In this document: in pieces, positions 26,397-35,138 of the stretch
How the letters are laid out: every line of letters begins with the position of its first letter
How positions within the stretch are numbered: position 1 is the first letter of the stretch
Origin: Oscillospiraceae bacterium
GTDB lineage: Bacteria > Bacillota > Clostridia > Oscillospirales > CAG-272
NCBI GenBank assembly: GCA_015065385.1
Contig: SVQK01000084.1
Coordinates: forward strand, 17,530-81,529
Direction: 5' to 3'
Length of the DNA: 64,000 bases
Notes under the pieces: model-generated
Databases searched by the model: none
Told to the model about the DNA's origin: nothing
The model's input: only the letters and a program-made list of their open reading frames with translations
Position numbers and translations under genes: made by a program

Positions 26397-29300
26397 TCAA
26401 TAGATCTGGCAGCCCTTCTTGCCGGCTTCTTTGACACGGTAGAGGGCGGTGTCCGCGTCCTTGAAGATGTCGCCCTGCGGGTTCTCGCGGTCGGAGAACG
26501 CCACGCCGACGCTGAGGGACACGGGGGGAAGATCGTCCTTCGGGTGCTGCAAAAGCTCGTTTGCGCGGGCGATCTTGCTCAGCACGAGCGGCCCCATGGA
26601 GCTGTTGACACGGGTCATGACCACGGCAAACTCGTCCCCGCCGATCCGGCACAGGATATCGACGGAACGGAAGCTGTGGCGGAGGATATCGGCTACCCGC
26701 TTCAGCACCCGGTCGCCCATCGCGTGTCCGTAGGTGTCGTTGACCTGCTTGAAGTAATCCACGTCGATGAGGATCAGGGCCATGTGCTCCGTGTCCGCGC
26801 TCTCGATCAGAAGGTCGTACGCGCCGCGGTTGAAGAGCCCCGTGAGAGCGTCGTGGGAAGCCTCGTGGCTGAGCCTCTCCCGGGCCTGCCTGTTCTCCTC
26901 GAGGATCCGGTTGTAGATCCTGGTGACGAAGCGGAGTTCTTCCACGCCCGTCGGGGGGATGGTCTGCTGATTCTGCATCTGCTCCACCATCCGGCTGAGC
27001 GGCTTGCGGATCATCTGAGTAATGATCACCACGATCCCGAGCACGATCAGAAGGAAGATGATCGTCATCACCGTCTGCATCTGAACGAGCAGGGAGAGCT
27101 TCGCCGAGGCGTTTTCCAGCTCCTGACTGGACGAGCGGATCAGGGACTGCGTGCAGAGGCTCACGTTTTCGCGGATCTTGTCCTTGGCATGCATGTAGTT
27201 GTTGTCGAAGACGAGCGTCTGGGCCTTCGCCTGCATGTCGGCCGGGGAGAGCCGTTTGTCCGCCTCGTCGAGCCCGATCGAGGAGATGGCCTCCGGAATC
27301 TCCTCCGCGGAATACTGCCCGGCCTCCACCGTGAGCCGCATCGCCAGCTTTTCCGTCACGACCAGCTCGTTCGAGAGGGCGAGGGCGGTATTCAGGCTTT
27401 GCAGCGCGCCGCTGTCCTCTCCGCCGGCAAGCAGGATCTCAAGGTTTTCCACGGCCTTGTCCCGGCGTCTGTTGACCTCGATCTCCTCAAAGAAGTCGCG
27501 GAGGTATTCCGCGTCGCCAGTCACAACGAAGCAGCGGACCCGGTCCGTCAGGTAATCCGAGCCGGATTCCATGTCGGCGGCGGCAAGCTGGGAGGAGATG
27601 TACCGGTCGCTGGCCTCCTTCATCCGCTGATAGCCGCGGGTGACGGACAGGTCGGAGAAGAGCAGGGCGGCGGCGGCGATCAGTGCGAGGAACACGAAGA
27701 AGATCGACGCGGTCCGCAGCTGGATGCCGTTGTGGACGGGAGTTTCGGGCACTTCGGGCGCGGGCTCCGGCTGCTCGTCTGCCTCCTCCGTTCCGATTCC
27801 CTTGCGGATCATGCGCAGTCTCTCGTCCTCTTCCTTCGGCGGGCGCTGCTGTTCGGCCGTCTGTGCCTCTTCCTTTCTGCGCTCCTCTTCGGAGAATTCC
27901 GCCTCCTTCTTCTGGAGGATGAACGGCTCGAAGTCGCGGGAGGGAACGGGCTTGGAGAAGAAATACCCCTGGACGATGTCGCAGCCGAGGGATTTCAGAG
28001 CGTGCAGCTGTTCCTCGGTCTCGACGCCCTCCGCGATGACCGGCACGGCCAGATAGTTGGCGAGCTCGATGATGACCTCGAGCATGTGGGTGTTCCCGCC
28101 CTCCCGGAACGCGTCGCGGATGAAGTGCATGTCCAGCTTCAAAGCGTCGATGGGCAGGGTGGAGATCATATTGAGGGAGGAATAGCCGGTCCCGAAGTCG
28201 TCCATCTCGATCCGGAAGCCCATCTCCCGGAGCTTCTTCACGGTCTCGACGATCTGCGCGGAATCCTGCGTGTAGGCGGACTCCGTGACCTCGAGGAGCA
28301 TGTCCCGGCCGCTCAGCCCGTGCTCGGAGAGGATCCGGCCCAGCGTATCCATGAGCTTGGGATCGTACATGTCGATCCGGGAGACGTTCACGGAAACGGG
28401 GATCGCGTAGTCCATTGTGTCCTTCCACTCCCGGATCTGACGCGCCGTCTCCTCCCAGACGTAGGTGTCCAGCTTCTGGATCAGGCCGTTTTCTTCGAAC
28501 AGGGGGATGAAGACGCCCGGGGAGATCATGCCGAGGGTCGGATGGATCCACCGCACCAGAGCCTCCGCGCTGGTCAGCACCGGGGTGTCCGGCTTGACGT
28601 TGAACTTCGGCTGATAGAAGACCTTGAACTGCTTTTCGGCGATGGCGGCGGGGAAATCCTCGATCAGCTGCTCCGCGAAGAGCTGTCTCTGATGGAGGCT
28701 GTCGTCGTAGAGGCCGATCTGATTCGTGAAGCTCCCGCGGACGGTGTCGGCTGCCAGCTTCGCCCGGTCAAACCGCCGCTCGGTATCGATGGTCTTGTCC
28801 GCGTTGGCGTAGACGCCCATCCTCAGGCGCACCCGGTTCTCCGCGGAATCCTCCCCGGCGAGACGGATGGAGGCGTTTTCGAGGAGGGAGGAATAGTCCT
28901 CGCGGTGCGGACAGTACACCATGAACGTATCGGACTCCCGGCGGCCCACGATCCCGCCCGCCTCGTTCACAAGCTCCACGAACCGGCTGCCGATCCGGCG
29001 GAGCACCTCGTCCCCGTAGGCTCTGCCGTACCGCTCGTTGATCATGTGGAAGTGGTTGACGTCCACGACGATGGCGTCCGTTTCCGTCTCCCTGTGGTGC
29101 TGGTCGTACTGCTCCGCGTACCGGTAGAAGTAGTCCTTGTTGTAGAGCCCGGTCAGCTCGTCCCGCTCCGTGGACTGGATGATCTCCCGGTCCTCGGACA
29201 GCTCGATGATGCGCTTCACCCGGGCCTGAATGACGCCCACGGGGGGATACGGCTTCGGAATGAAGTCCACCGCGCCGAGGTTCAGGCTCTCGATCTCCGT

Positions 29301-29600
29301 CTCCTTCTCCGCCGTCGTCACGATCACCGGGAGGCGCGAAAGATCCTCGTCCTCCTTCACGGCTTTCAGTACCTCAAGCCCGGACATGACCGGCATGAGA
29401 ATATCCAGAAGCACCAAAGACAGGGTGTCCCGGTACTGCCGGATCTTCGCCATGGCCTCCGCGCCGTCCTCGGCGAAGATCAGCTCATAGTCGTTTTTCA
29501 GCATTTCGCCGAGGATCTCGCGGTTGATCATTTCGTCTTCCGCGATCAGAAGCTGCCGTTTCCCGATCGCGGAGTAAAACTCGTCGTGATTCTTCATCAT
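26397..29600 (-). CDS. Receiver-GGDEF(degenerate)-EAL-transmembrane-GGDEF c-di-GMP enzyme
   Basis: A 1067-residue composite protein. Residues 1-130: receiver domain with phospho-acceptor Asp66 in LLDILMPVMSG. About 145-300: a GGDEF domain whose signature is R-R-E-S-D, so probably inactive as a cyclase. About 310-570: EAL phosphodiesterase with EALVRW, NVSR and DDFGTGYSSL. A low-complexity acidic linker follows, then two membrane segments (about 650-672 and 838-860) around a roughly 165-residue extracytoplasmic helical region, and finally an intact RIGGDEF cyclase. It could both make and break c-di-GMP. Its ATG overlaps the stop of the receiver gene by four bases (ATGA), so the genes are coupled. 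Confidence 0.9.
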   Translation of the reverse strand: MMKNHDEFYSAIGKRQLLIAEDEMINREILGEMLKNDYELIFAEDGAEAMAKIRQYRDTLSLVLLDILMPVMSGLEVLKAVKEDEDLSRLPVIVTTAEKETEIESLNLGAVDFIPKPYPPVGVIQARVKRIIELSEDREIIQSTERDELTGLYNKDYFYRYAEQYDQHHRETETDAIVVDVNHFHMINERYGRAYGDEVLRRIGSRFVELVNEAGGIVGRRESDTFMVYCPHREDYSSLLENASIRLAGEDSAENRVRLRMGVYANADKTIDTERRFDRAKLAADTVRGSFTNQIGLYDDSLHQRQLFAEQLIEDFPAAIAEKQFKVFYQPKFNVKPDTPVLTSAEALVRWIHPTLGMISPGVFIPLFEENGLIQKLDTYVWEETARQIREWKDTMDYAIPVSVNVSRIDMYDPKLMDTLGRILSEHGLSGRDMLLEVTESAYTQDSAQIVETVKKLREMGFRIEMDDFGTGYSSLNMISTLPIDALKLDMHFIRDAFREGGNTHMLEVIIELANYLAVPVIAEGVETEEQLHALKSLGCDIVQGYFFSKPVPSRDFEPFILQKKEAEFSEEERRKEEAQTAEQQRPPKEEDERLRMIRKGIGTEEADEQPEPAPEVPETPVHNGIQLRTASIFFVFLALIAAAALLFSDLSVTRGYQRMKEASDRYISSQLAAADMESGSDYLTDRVRCFVVTGDAEYLRDFFEEIEVNRRRDKAVENLEILLAGGEDSGALQSLNTALALSNELVVTEKLAMRLTVEAGQYSAEEIPEAISSIGLDEADKRLSPADMQAKAQTLVFDNNYMHAKDKIRENVSLCTQSLIRSSSQELENASAKLSLLVQMQTVMTIIFLLIVLGIVVIITQMIRKPLSRMVEQMQNQQTIPPTGVEELRFVTRIYNRILEENRQARERLSHEASHDALTGLFNRGAYDLLIESADTEHMALILIDVDYFKQVNDTYGHAMGDRVLKRVADILRHSFRSVDILCRIGGDEFAVVMTRVNSSMGPLVLSKIARANELLQHPKDDLPPVSLSVGVAFSDRENPQGDIFKDADTALYRVKEAGKKGCQIY

Positions 29601-30103
29601 CTTATCGTCTCCTGTCCGGCCTGACGCCGGGTTTCATCCGTCCGGGCGCTTTCGCGCAGTACGCGCCCGAGGGTCTTCATCATGGAATCCACGTCGATCG
29701 GCTTTGCGATGTGCGCCTGCATTCCGGCCTCCATCGCCGCCGCCTCGTCCTCCTTGAATGCGTTTGCCGTCATGGCGACGATGGGGATCGCGGCCTTGCG
29801 CCCGTCCTCCATGGCCCGGATCGTCCGGGTCGCCTCGTAGCCGTCCATCACCGGCATTTGGATATCCATCGGCACCAGATCGTACGTTCCGGCCTCGGCC
29901 CCGCGGATCATGTCCACGGCGATCTGTCCGTTTTCGGCCTTGTCCACCGTAAATCCGGGCTGCGTGAGGATCATGTCGGCGATTTCCATGTTGATCAGAT
30001 TGTCTTCCACAAGGAGCGCGCGTTTTCCGGCAAATCCGGCCGCTTCGCCTCCTTCTCCGGAGCCGTCCGATCCGTTTTTGGGCCCGTCCCCCCGCTTGTT
30101 CAC
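29597..30103 (-). CDS. Response-regulator receiver protein, probably split from a hybrid kinase
   Basis: A 168-residue protein, essentially one receiver domain: ALLVEDNLINMEIA (acidic pocket), acceptor Asp in PMDIQMPVMDGYEATR, and the TANAF and IAKPID stretches. The start is a GTG with GGGGA upstream. The frame is continuous with the kinase upstream: only the TAA at 30128-30130 and eight sense codons (FRLAGEED) separate them. In hybrid kinases this receiver is the C-terminal domain of one protein. It may act as a stand-alone receiver or be a readthrough product. Confidence 0.75.
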   Translation of the reverse strand: MNKRGDGPKNGSDGSGEGGEAAGFAGKRALLVEDNLINMEIADMILTQPGFTVDKAENGQIAVDMIRGAEAGTYDLVPMDIQMPVMDGYEATRTIRAMEDGRKAAIPIVAMTANAFKEDEAAAMEAGMQAHIAKPIDVDSMMKTLGRVLRESARTDETRRQAGQETIR

Positions 30104-30127
30104 GTCCTCTTCCCCGGCGAGGCGGAA

Positions 30128-31111
30128 TTACAGGCGGAGGATGATCTCCATCCCGTTTCCCGGCGCGGTGAGGACCTCGATCGTGCCGCCCATCAGGTCC
30201 ACGATGTTCTTGGTGATGGCCAGCCCGAGTCCGGTCCCTTCGACGCCGCTGACGGTGGAGGTCCGCTCCCGCTCGAAGGCGTTGAACATCCGGTCGGCGA
30301 ACTCCCGCGACATGCCGATGCCGCTGTCCTGAACCCGCATCTCGCAGGAACCCCAGCCGTCCTCCGCGGATCGGACCTCGAGCAGGGACGCGCTGACGGA
30401 TCCGCCGGGCGGGGTGAATTTCCAGGCGTTGTTCAGGATATTCAGAAGCACCCGGTTCAGGTTCTTCCGGTCGCACCAGACGTACCGGTTTTCCACCTGC
30501 GAGGTGTGGACCCGGAAGTCCATGTTTTTCTCTTTCATCTGTTCCGCGAAGAGATCCCGCATCCCGTCGAACACGGAACAGAGATCCGTCGGGACGTATT
30601 CGAGCTCGATCTTTCCGCTTTCGATCAGGCTCATTTCGAGAATGTCGTTGATGAGCGCGAGAAGGTGGCGGCTCGATCCGTCGATCTTTTCAAGATAGTC
30701 CCTGACCTCGGGCGGGGAGTCCTCCTTCAGGGCGAGGCCGGTGTAGCCGATGATGGCGTTCATGGGCGTGCGGATATCGTGGGACATATTGAACAAAAAC
30801 TGGCTCTTGGCGAGGGAGCTCTCCACGGCCCGGATCTTGTCCCGCTCCGCCGCCTCGTGCTTCTCCCGCACCACCTTCTGCACATAGAGCATGACGGCGA
30901 GGCCGACGAAGACGATCACCACGGCCACGAGGATGACCGCCGTGCTGACGAGCAGTGCGAGCACCGTTCCGGCCGGTCCCGCCACGGGGAGGAACGTCGT
31001 TCCGGGCATGGCGAACACACCCCAGCCGACCATGCAGCCGAACGCAATTGCCCACACGTCCACCGGAGACAGATATCTGTCCAGCCCCCTCGGCATCGCT
31101 CCGCGCTCCAT
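30128..31111 (-). CDS. Sensor histidine kinase with truncated permease-like N-terminus
   Basis: A 327-residue kinase. Residues 6-50 (PRGLDRYLSPVDVWAIAFG, then GWGVFAMPGTTFLP) match the start of an APC-type amino-acid permease, but only the first membrane segment remains. A second membrane segment (about 54-77) leads into the dimerisation helix with His111 in SHDIRTPMNAIIGY, then the ATPase N-box NRVLLNILNNAWKFTPPGG, DSGIGM and GTGLGLAI. In related Clostridia, as I recall, the permease domain is full length. Here most of it appears deleted in frame. It ends at TAA 30128, with a receiver domain continuing in the same frame. Confidence 0.85.
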   Translation of the reverse strand: MERGAMPRGLDRYLSPVDVWAIAFGCMVGWGVFAMPGTTFLPVAGPAGTVLALLVSTAVILVAVVIVFVGLAVMLYVQKVVREKHEAAERDKIRAVESSLAKSQFLFNMSHDIRTPMNAIIGYTGLALKEDSPPEVRDYLEKIDGSSRHLLALINDILEMSLIESGKIELEYVPTDLCSVFDGMRDLFAEQMKEKNMDFRVHTSQVENRYVWCDRKNLNRVLLNILNNAWKFTPPGGSVSASLLEVRSAEDGWGSCEMRVQDSGIGMSREFADRMFNAFERERTSTVSGVEGTGLGLAITKNIVDLMGGTIEVLTAPGNGMEIILRL

Positions 31112-31156
31112 TTGCCACTCCGTCCCCGTTCAACGACAAGGTTTCCACGATTTTTT

Positions 31157-31185
31157 TATTATATCATACATGATCCGCGGTTTCA
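31157..31185 (-). promoter_or_regulatory. Promoter of the kinase-receiver-GGDEF operon
   Basis: TTGAAA, 17 bases, TATAAT on the minus strand, 46 bases before the kinase ATG. Confidence 0.75.
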
Positions 31186-31251
31186 AGTGGACGCCGCGCG
31201 AAATCTGCCGAAATCGGTCTGTTTCGGCGAAAGGCCTGTGTCCCCGGGCAG

Positions 31252-31284
31252 AAAAAAGGCCCCCGGCATTCCGAAAGGCCTTTC
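31252..31284 (-). terminator. Terminator of solute-binding gene
   Basis: Minus-strand AAAGGCC and GGCCTTT arms with a 19-base loop ending in TTTTTT, 45 bases past the stop of the gene at 31329. Confidence 0.75.
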
Positions 31285-31328
31285 TGTTCAATTGCCCGGA
31301 CCGCACCGGCAGAGGGAGAACAGAGGAG

Positions 31329-32876
31329 TCAGTTCCCCGCCGCTTCGGCGAGAGCTTTGAGCTTCTCCACAAAGTTCTTCTCGAGCATCCGGTTCATCAG
31401 CTTCTCGCTTCTCGCGAGCAGCGTCGCCAGACCGATGGACGATCCCTGGGACGCCGAATAAAGCTGGTCCGCGACGCTGCCGATGGAGTAGATCTCTCCG
31501 GCGTCGTACACGCGGTTTTCGATGATGAGGCTGAGCATCTCGGTGGACTGCGGGTCGCGGGAGACCTTCGTGCCGAGGTTGATGTCGTAGTACGCCTCTC
31601 TCAGATCGTAATGCCCTTCCGCGCTCATGAGCTCCACGACCGCGCCCGTCACGTCCAGGTCGAAGGCGGAGGAGTTCGGGATGCAGACCGTGGCGGCCGT
31701 GTATTTGGTGATGGTGCTGTAATACGTCTTCTGCTGCTCGTCGAACTTCGGGACGGGGATGATGCCGAAGTCGGTCTCCATATCCCGGAGGTTCTCGGCG
31801 ACCCGCATCCGGATCCACATGAAGAGGGCGTTGTTTTCGCGGAAGACGTTCGCCTCCGCCACATAGAGGTCGCCCGAGATCTTGCCCTCGTAGTTGTGGA
31901 TATTCTGGACCACCGCGGGATCGAAGAACATGGAGTCCAGCTTGTCAAAGGCGTCTATGGCCCGCTCGGACCCGATGACGAAGACCGGTTCGCCCTCCTC
32001 GTTCTTGTCCACAAGGCGCACCTCGCAGCCGTGCATGAAGCTGACAATGGCGTCGCGCTGCCAGAGGATCCCGAAGCGGTCCTCCTGGAGCTCCACCGTT
32101 CCGTTGCCGTTCACGTCGCTCGCCACGGTACCGGCCATCTCTCCCATTTTGTCCATGGTCCACGTGCCTTCCTGCACAAGGTCGTAGGGCATGTCGAGAT
32201 TATAATCCGCGATGAGCTGCCTGTTGAAGACCATCGCGCCGGTCGAGTCGTCGTCGAGGATCAGCATATCGCCGGTGACATAATAGAGCAGTCCGTAGAA
32301 CGACGCCTCGTCGATGCACTTCTGGTCGTACCAGGGCTTCGAGAGATCCATGCGCGGCATCCGGTTCAGATCCGTGAGATACCCGGACAGCACGGTGTTC
32401 GGCAGGGACTGGATGCGGGCGGTGGAGATGTTGTAGTCCCCGGTCCCGGCCTTGACCTGCCGCATGATCGCGTCGGGCATGTTCGCCACGTCCTGCACGT
32501 CGAGGTGCACGTTCAGCCGGTCCTCCACGGCGATGTTGCGGGAATAGACCGCGTCGTTGACCGGCTCGCCGTTGAAGCCCTCGGAAAAGAGGTCCCGGCT
32601 CAGCCAGTCCGACCAGTCGCCGCCCTGAAACGGGTGCTGCATGATGACCACGGTCTCGCCGCCGTAGTCGAGGTCTTCGGGAAGATCAGCCGTCAGCAGC
32701 TCCGTCTCGGGTTCGACTTCGACCGGGCCTTCCTGCGGATCTGCCTCGGACTGTTCGGTTCCTGCCGATCCCCCGCTCTGCGCGTCCGTGTTTTCCTTCT
32801 CCTCCGAGCAGGCCGCAAAACTGCCGGACAGCAGCGCGGCGAGCAGCAGGGCCGAAAGAAATCGCCTGTGTTTCAT
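31329..32876 (-). CDS. Extracellular solute-binding lipoprotein (LipO-like)
   Basis: A 515-residue lipoprotein with lipobox F-A-A-C. It shares the family markers FNGEPVNDAVYSRN..VEDRLNV, DLSKPWYD, QEGTWTMDKMGEM, a calcium-loop-like DVNGNGTVELQEDRFG and the C-terminal helix. It differs clearly from the neighbour at 33038 outside these motifs, so the ligand may differ. It has its own promoter and terminator, so it is monocistronic with no transport partner. Ribosome site AGGCAGGGATT precedes the ATG. Confidence 0.85.
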   Translation of the reverse strand: MKHRRFLSALLLAALLSGSFAACSEEKENTDAQSGGSAGTEQSEADPQEGPVEVEPETELLTADLPEDLDYGGETVVIMQHPFQGGDWSDWLSRDLFSEGFNGEPVNDAVYSRNIAVEDRLNVHLDVQDVANMPDAIMRQVKAGTGDYNISTARIQSLPNTVLSGYLTDLNRMPRMDLSKPWYDQKCIDEASFYGLLYYVTGDMLILDDDSTGAMVFNRQLIADYNLDMPYDLVQEGTWTMDKMGEMAGTVASDVNGNGTVELQEDRFGILWQRDAIVSFMHGCEVRLVDKNEEGEPVFVIGSERAIDAFDKLDSMFFDPAVVQNIHNYEGKISGDLYVAEANVFRENNALFMWIRMRVAENLRDMETDFGIIPVPKFDEQQKTYYSTITKYTAATVCIPNSSAFDLDVTGAVVELMSAEGHYDLREAYYDINLGTKVSRDPQSTEMLSLIIENRVYDAGEIYSIGSVADQLYSASQGSSIGLATLLARSEKLMNRMLEKNFVEKLKALAEAAGN

Positions 32877-32914
32877 AATCCCTGCCTCCGTCTGATTTTA
32901 TTCCGGTGTGTTTT

Positions 32915-32943
32915 ATTATACTCCCGCACCCGGGGAAAGTCAA
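32915..32943 (-). promoter_or_regulatory. Promoter of solute-binding gene
   Basis: TTGACT, 17 bases, TATAAT on the minus strand, 39 bases before the ATG. Confidence 0.75.
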
Positions 32944-32963
32944 GACAATTGCGCGGGAACGAC

Positions 32964-32996
32964 AAAACTGATCCCGGGGGAATCCGGAATCAGTTT
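32964..32996 (-). terminator. Probable terminator of solute-binding gene at 33038
   Basis: Minus-strand AAACTGAT and ATCAGTTT arms with a partly paired GC-rich centre and a short TTTTG end. Confidence 0.55.
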
Positions 32997-33037
32997 CACG
33001 CATGTATGTTTCAGCCGTATTACGGTTTGAAGGTCCG

Positions 33038-34585
33038 TCAGCCCTCGTCGTTCGCAAGGATGGCGTTCACCATCTTGTCGCACATCTTCTTTAAGACCTT
33101 TTCCTTTCTCTTGTAAGCGGAGGCGAAGTCCGTGGAGTCGGCGCCAACAAGGTCGGTGAACATCTGGAGCATGGAGTCGCCGAGCGCCTGATTGTAGCAG
33201 AGAACGAAGGAGGAGCCGAAGTTGTCGTGGATCAGGTCGATCATCTGCGCCACCTTGAGATCCGCGGAATACTTGGTCTTCAGGGCCTGATCGTAATAGA
33301 CCGGGATGACGCCCTTCGCGGTCTCGCGGCTGAGCACCTCGATGCAGACGGTGTCAAAGTTGATGTCCGGGGATGTGATCGGGATCGCGCCCATTTCGGT
33401 GGTGTCGTGGATGGAGGTGAAGTATTTGTCGGTCTCGTAGAGCTTCGGATACGGGATCGGGCCGACGTCGAACTCGAATTCGCGCATCTTCGAAAGGTCG
33501 TTCAGACGCTGGTACAGGCAGATCAGCGAGAGCTTGTTGCCGAAGAGGTTGCGCAGGCCCATGTTCATGTCGGAGCTCTCCTTGATGCCGACGAGGTTGC
33601 CGTCGCAGCGGTAGAGGGTGTTGAGCGCCTCGGCGTAGGCCACGGAACGGTCGTTGTTGAAGGAGATCACGGGCTCGTCGCCGCTGCGGTCGATGAAGTC
33701 GATGCCGGCGGATCCGACGAACGCGATCAGGCAGCCCCAGTAATCGTGGGCGTACATGCCGAACTGGTCGCCCTCCTGACGCACGCCGTCGCCGTTTAAG
33801 TCCACATAGTTCTCGTTCAGCGTCTGGGTCATCTTGTCGTAGGTCCAGCCGCCCTCGAGGACGATGTTGTCGAGATATTCCGGGTCGCCGTACGCGTTCT
33901 CGCAGAGCTGCTTGTTGTAGAAGAGGCAGTGCGCGGAGGCGAGGCAGTCGAGGAAGAAGTCGCCCGCCATGACGTAGGAGTGACCCGGCACGAGCACGAG
34001 GTCGTCCATGGTGTCGGTGTACCAGTAGGAGCGCGTCAGGTCGAAGTTTTCGCCGTGATTGGCGAGGTTGTAGAAGATGTTCTCGTCGGTCAGGGCGATG
34101 AGGGAGCGGTCGTCGTTGATGATGAGGTCGTACAGGTCGTCGCCCGCCATCACGAAGGTGCGGATGGAGGACTCGGCGTTGGAATAGGTGTAGTCGGACT
34201 GGGTGAATTCCAGCTTGATGTTCAATAGCTCTTCCGCCTCCGCGTTCCGCTCGAAGACGGCGTCGTTGACGATTTCGCCGTTCAGGGAGCCGGAGCCCTC
34301 GATGAATTCGTTCGCGTTGGTGGCGTCGGTGGAGTCCGCGGAGGACTGGATGCGGAAGGAACGCCCGTCGTAGTTCACCCCGTCGAAGCGGTGATCGACG
34401 AATTCCTCCTCCTCTTCCGGGGCGGCTTCGGCCTCGACGTCCCCCGCCGCGGTCGCGTTTGCCGCTTCGTTCACGGTTCCCGTGTCGTCCGCCGCGTTAT
34501 CGGTCCCCTGCGAGCAGGCGGCAAGAGGAAGGGTCATGGCGAGGCACAGAAGGATCGCCAGAATCCGGGAAAGCTTGCTTGTCAT
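33038..34585 (-). CDS. Extracellular solute-binding lipoprotein (LipO-like)
   Basis: A 515-residue lipoprotein with lipobox L-A-A-C, then an acidic spacer. Family markers: LNGEIVNDAVFERNAEAEELLN, DLTRSYWYTD, LEGGWTYDKM, the loop DLNGDGVRQEGDQFG and the tail STDFASAYKRKEKVLKKM. An ATG three codons upstream (34594) sits directly on the GAGG sequence, which instead fits the ATG at 34585. Promoter, gene and terminator form a single-gene unit. The ligand is unknown; sugar binding is inferred from the family. Confidence 0.85.
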   Translation of the reverse strand: MTSKLSRILAILLCLAMTLPLAACSQGTDNAADDTGTVNEAANATAAGDVEAEAAPEEEEEFVDHRFDGVNYDGRSFRIQSSADSTDATNANEFIEGSGSLNGEIVNDAVFERNAEAEELLNIKLEFTQSDYTYSNAESSIRTFVMAGDDLYDLIINDDRSLIALTDENIFYNLANHGENFDLTRSYWYTDTMDDLVLVPGHSYVMAGDFFLDCLASAHCLFYNKQLCENAYGDPEYLDNIVLEGGWTYDKMTQTLNENYVDLNGDGVRQEGDQFGMYAHDYWGCLIAFVGSAGIDFIDRSGDEPVISFNNDRSVAYAEALNTLYRCDGNLVGIKESSDMNMGLRNLFGNKLSLICLYQRLNDLSKMREFEFDVGPIPYPKLYETDKYFTSIHDTTEMGAIPITSPDINFDTVCIEVLSRETAKGVIPVYYDQALKTKYSADLKVAQMIDLIHDNFGSSFVLCYNQALGDSMLQMFTDLVGADSTDFASAYKRKEKVLKKMCDKMVNAILANDEG

Positions 34586-34667
34586 GGAAATCATCCTCGT
34601 TTCTCACGATTCGGTCAGGGACGCCGTCCGGAGTTTCCGGGGACGCCGCCCGCCTGTAGATATACAC

Positions 34668-34696
34668 ATTATACTATAAGAATCTGTTTTTTTCAA
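34668..34696 (-). promoter_or_regulatory. Promoter of solute-binding gene
   Basis: TTGAAA, 17 bases, TATAAT on the minus strand. Confidence 0.75.
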
Positions 34697-34758
34697 CCGG
34701 TTTTCCGCATTTTCACAAAAAATAATTTGAGGAAATAACCGTTATCATTCGCGGGACG

Positions 34759-34792
34759 AAAAAAAGCGCAGAGATAAAGCTCTCTGCGCTTT
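34759..34792 (-). terminator. Terminator of the SBP/URO-D/AKR operon
   Basis: Perfect 11-base arms AAAGCGCAGAG/CTCTGCGCTTT followed on the minus strand by seven T. Repeat B2 lies between this terminator and the aldo/keto reductase stop codon. Confidence 0.8.
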
Positions 34793-34797
34793 AAGGA

Positions 34798-35110
34798 AGG
34801 AAACCCTACGGGTTTCCGGATTTAATGTCCCTACGCGGGACAGGCGCCGGGAGGGACACCATCTCAGGCCGAAGGTGCCCCTCCCGAGGGTCCCCCTTGG
34901 CCATATGGCATAAACGTACAGCTCGTCCCATCAACCAAACCCGACTGTTCATCCCACTGTCCTCGCGCGGTCTGTGTTCGTGCAGTTTGTGCCATACTCG
35001 GAGCAAGCTCCTCGGCCTCCGGCGGCGTTTCAGGCGCGCATTGGGCAAGGGGGCCACCGTGGGTTTGTGCAGACAAAACTTGTCAGAACTGTTCCATGCA
35101 TGCTCATACC
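34798..35110 (-). repeat. Dispersed repeat family B, copy B2
   Basis: Read on the minus strand, 35110 to 34950 matches the core of B1 (25989). Beyond the core are further hairpins: GGAAACCC-TAC-GGGTTTCC (34798-34816), GTCCC-TACGC-GGGAC and a GGGAGGG/CCCTCCC pair. The variable loop after AATGCGCG holds a different hairpin (GAGGAGCTTGCTCCGAG) from B1. No coding frame with a ribosome site. It sits in the 3' untranslated part of the aldo/keto reductase operon, before its terminator. Confidence 0.75.
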
Positions 35111-35138
35111 ATTTGGAAGCGAAACAAGCGGCTGACGT

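Noticed and set aside
26391..29624. A 1077-codon open frame on the plus strand
   Set aside because: It is the antisense shadow of the receiver/GGDEF/EAL gene. The translation has no domains, and the minus-strand protein is clearly real.
30891..33116. A 741-codon open frame on the plus strand
   Set aside because: Antisense to a kinase and a solute-binding lipoprotein, running through a promoter and a terminator; no ribosome site.
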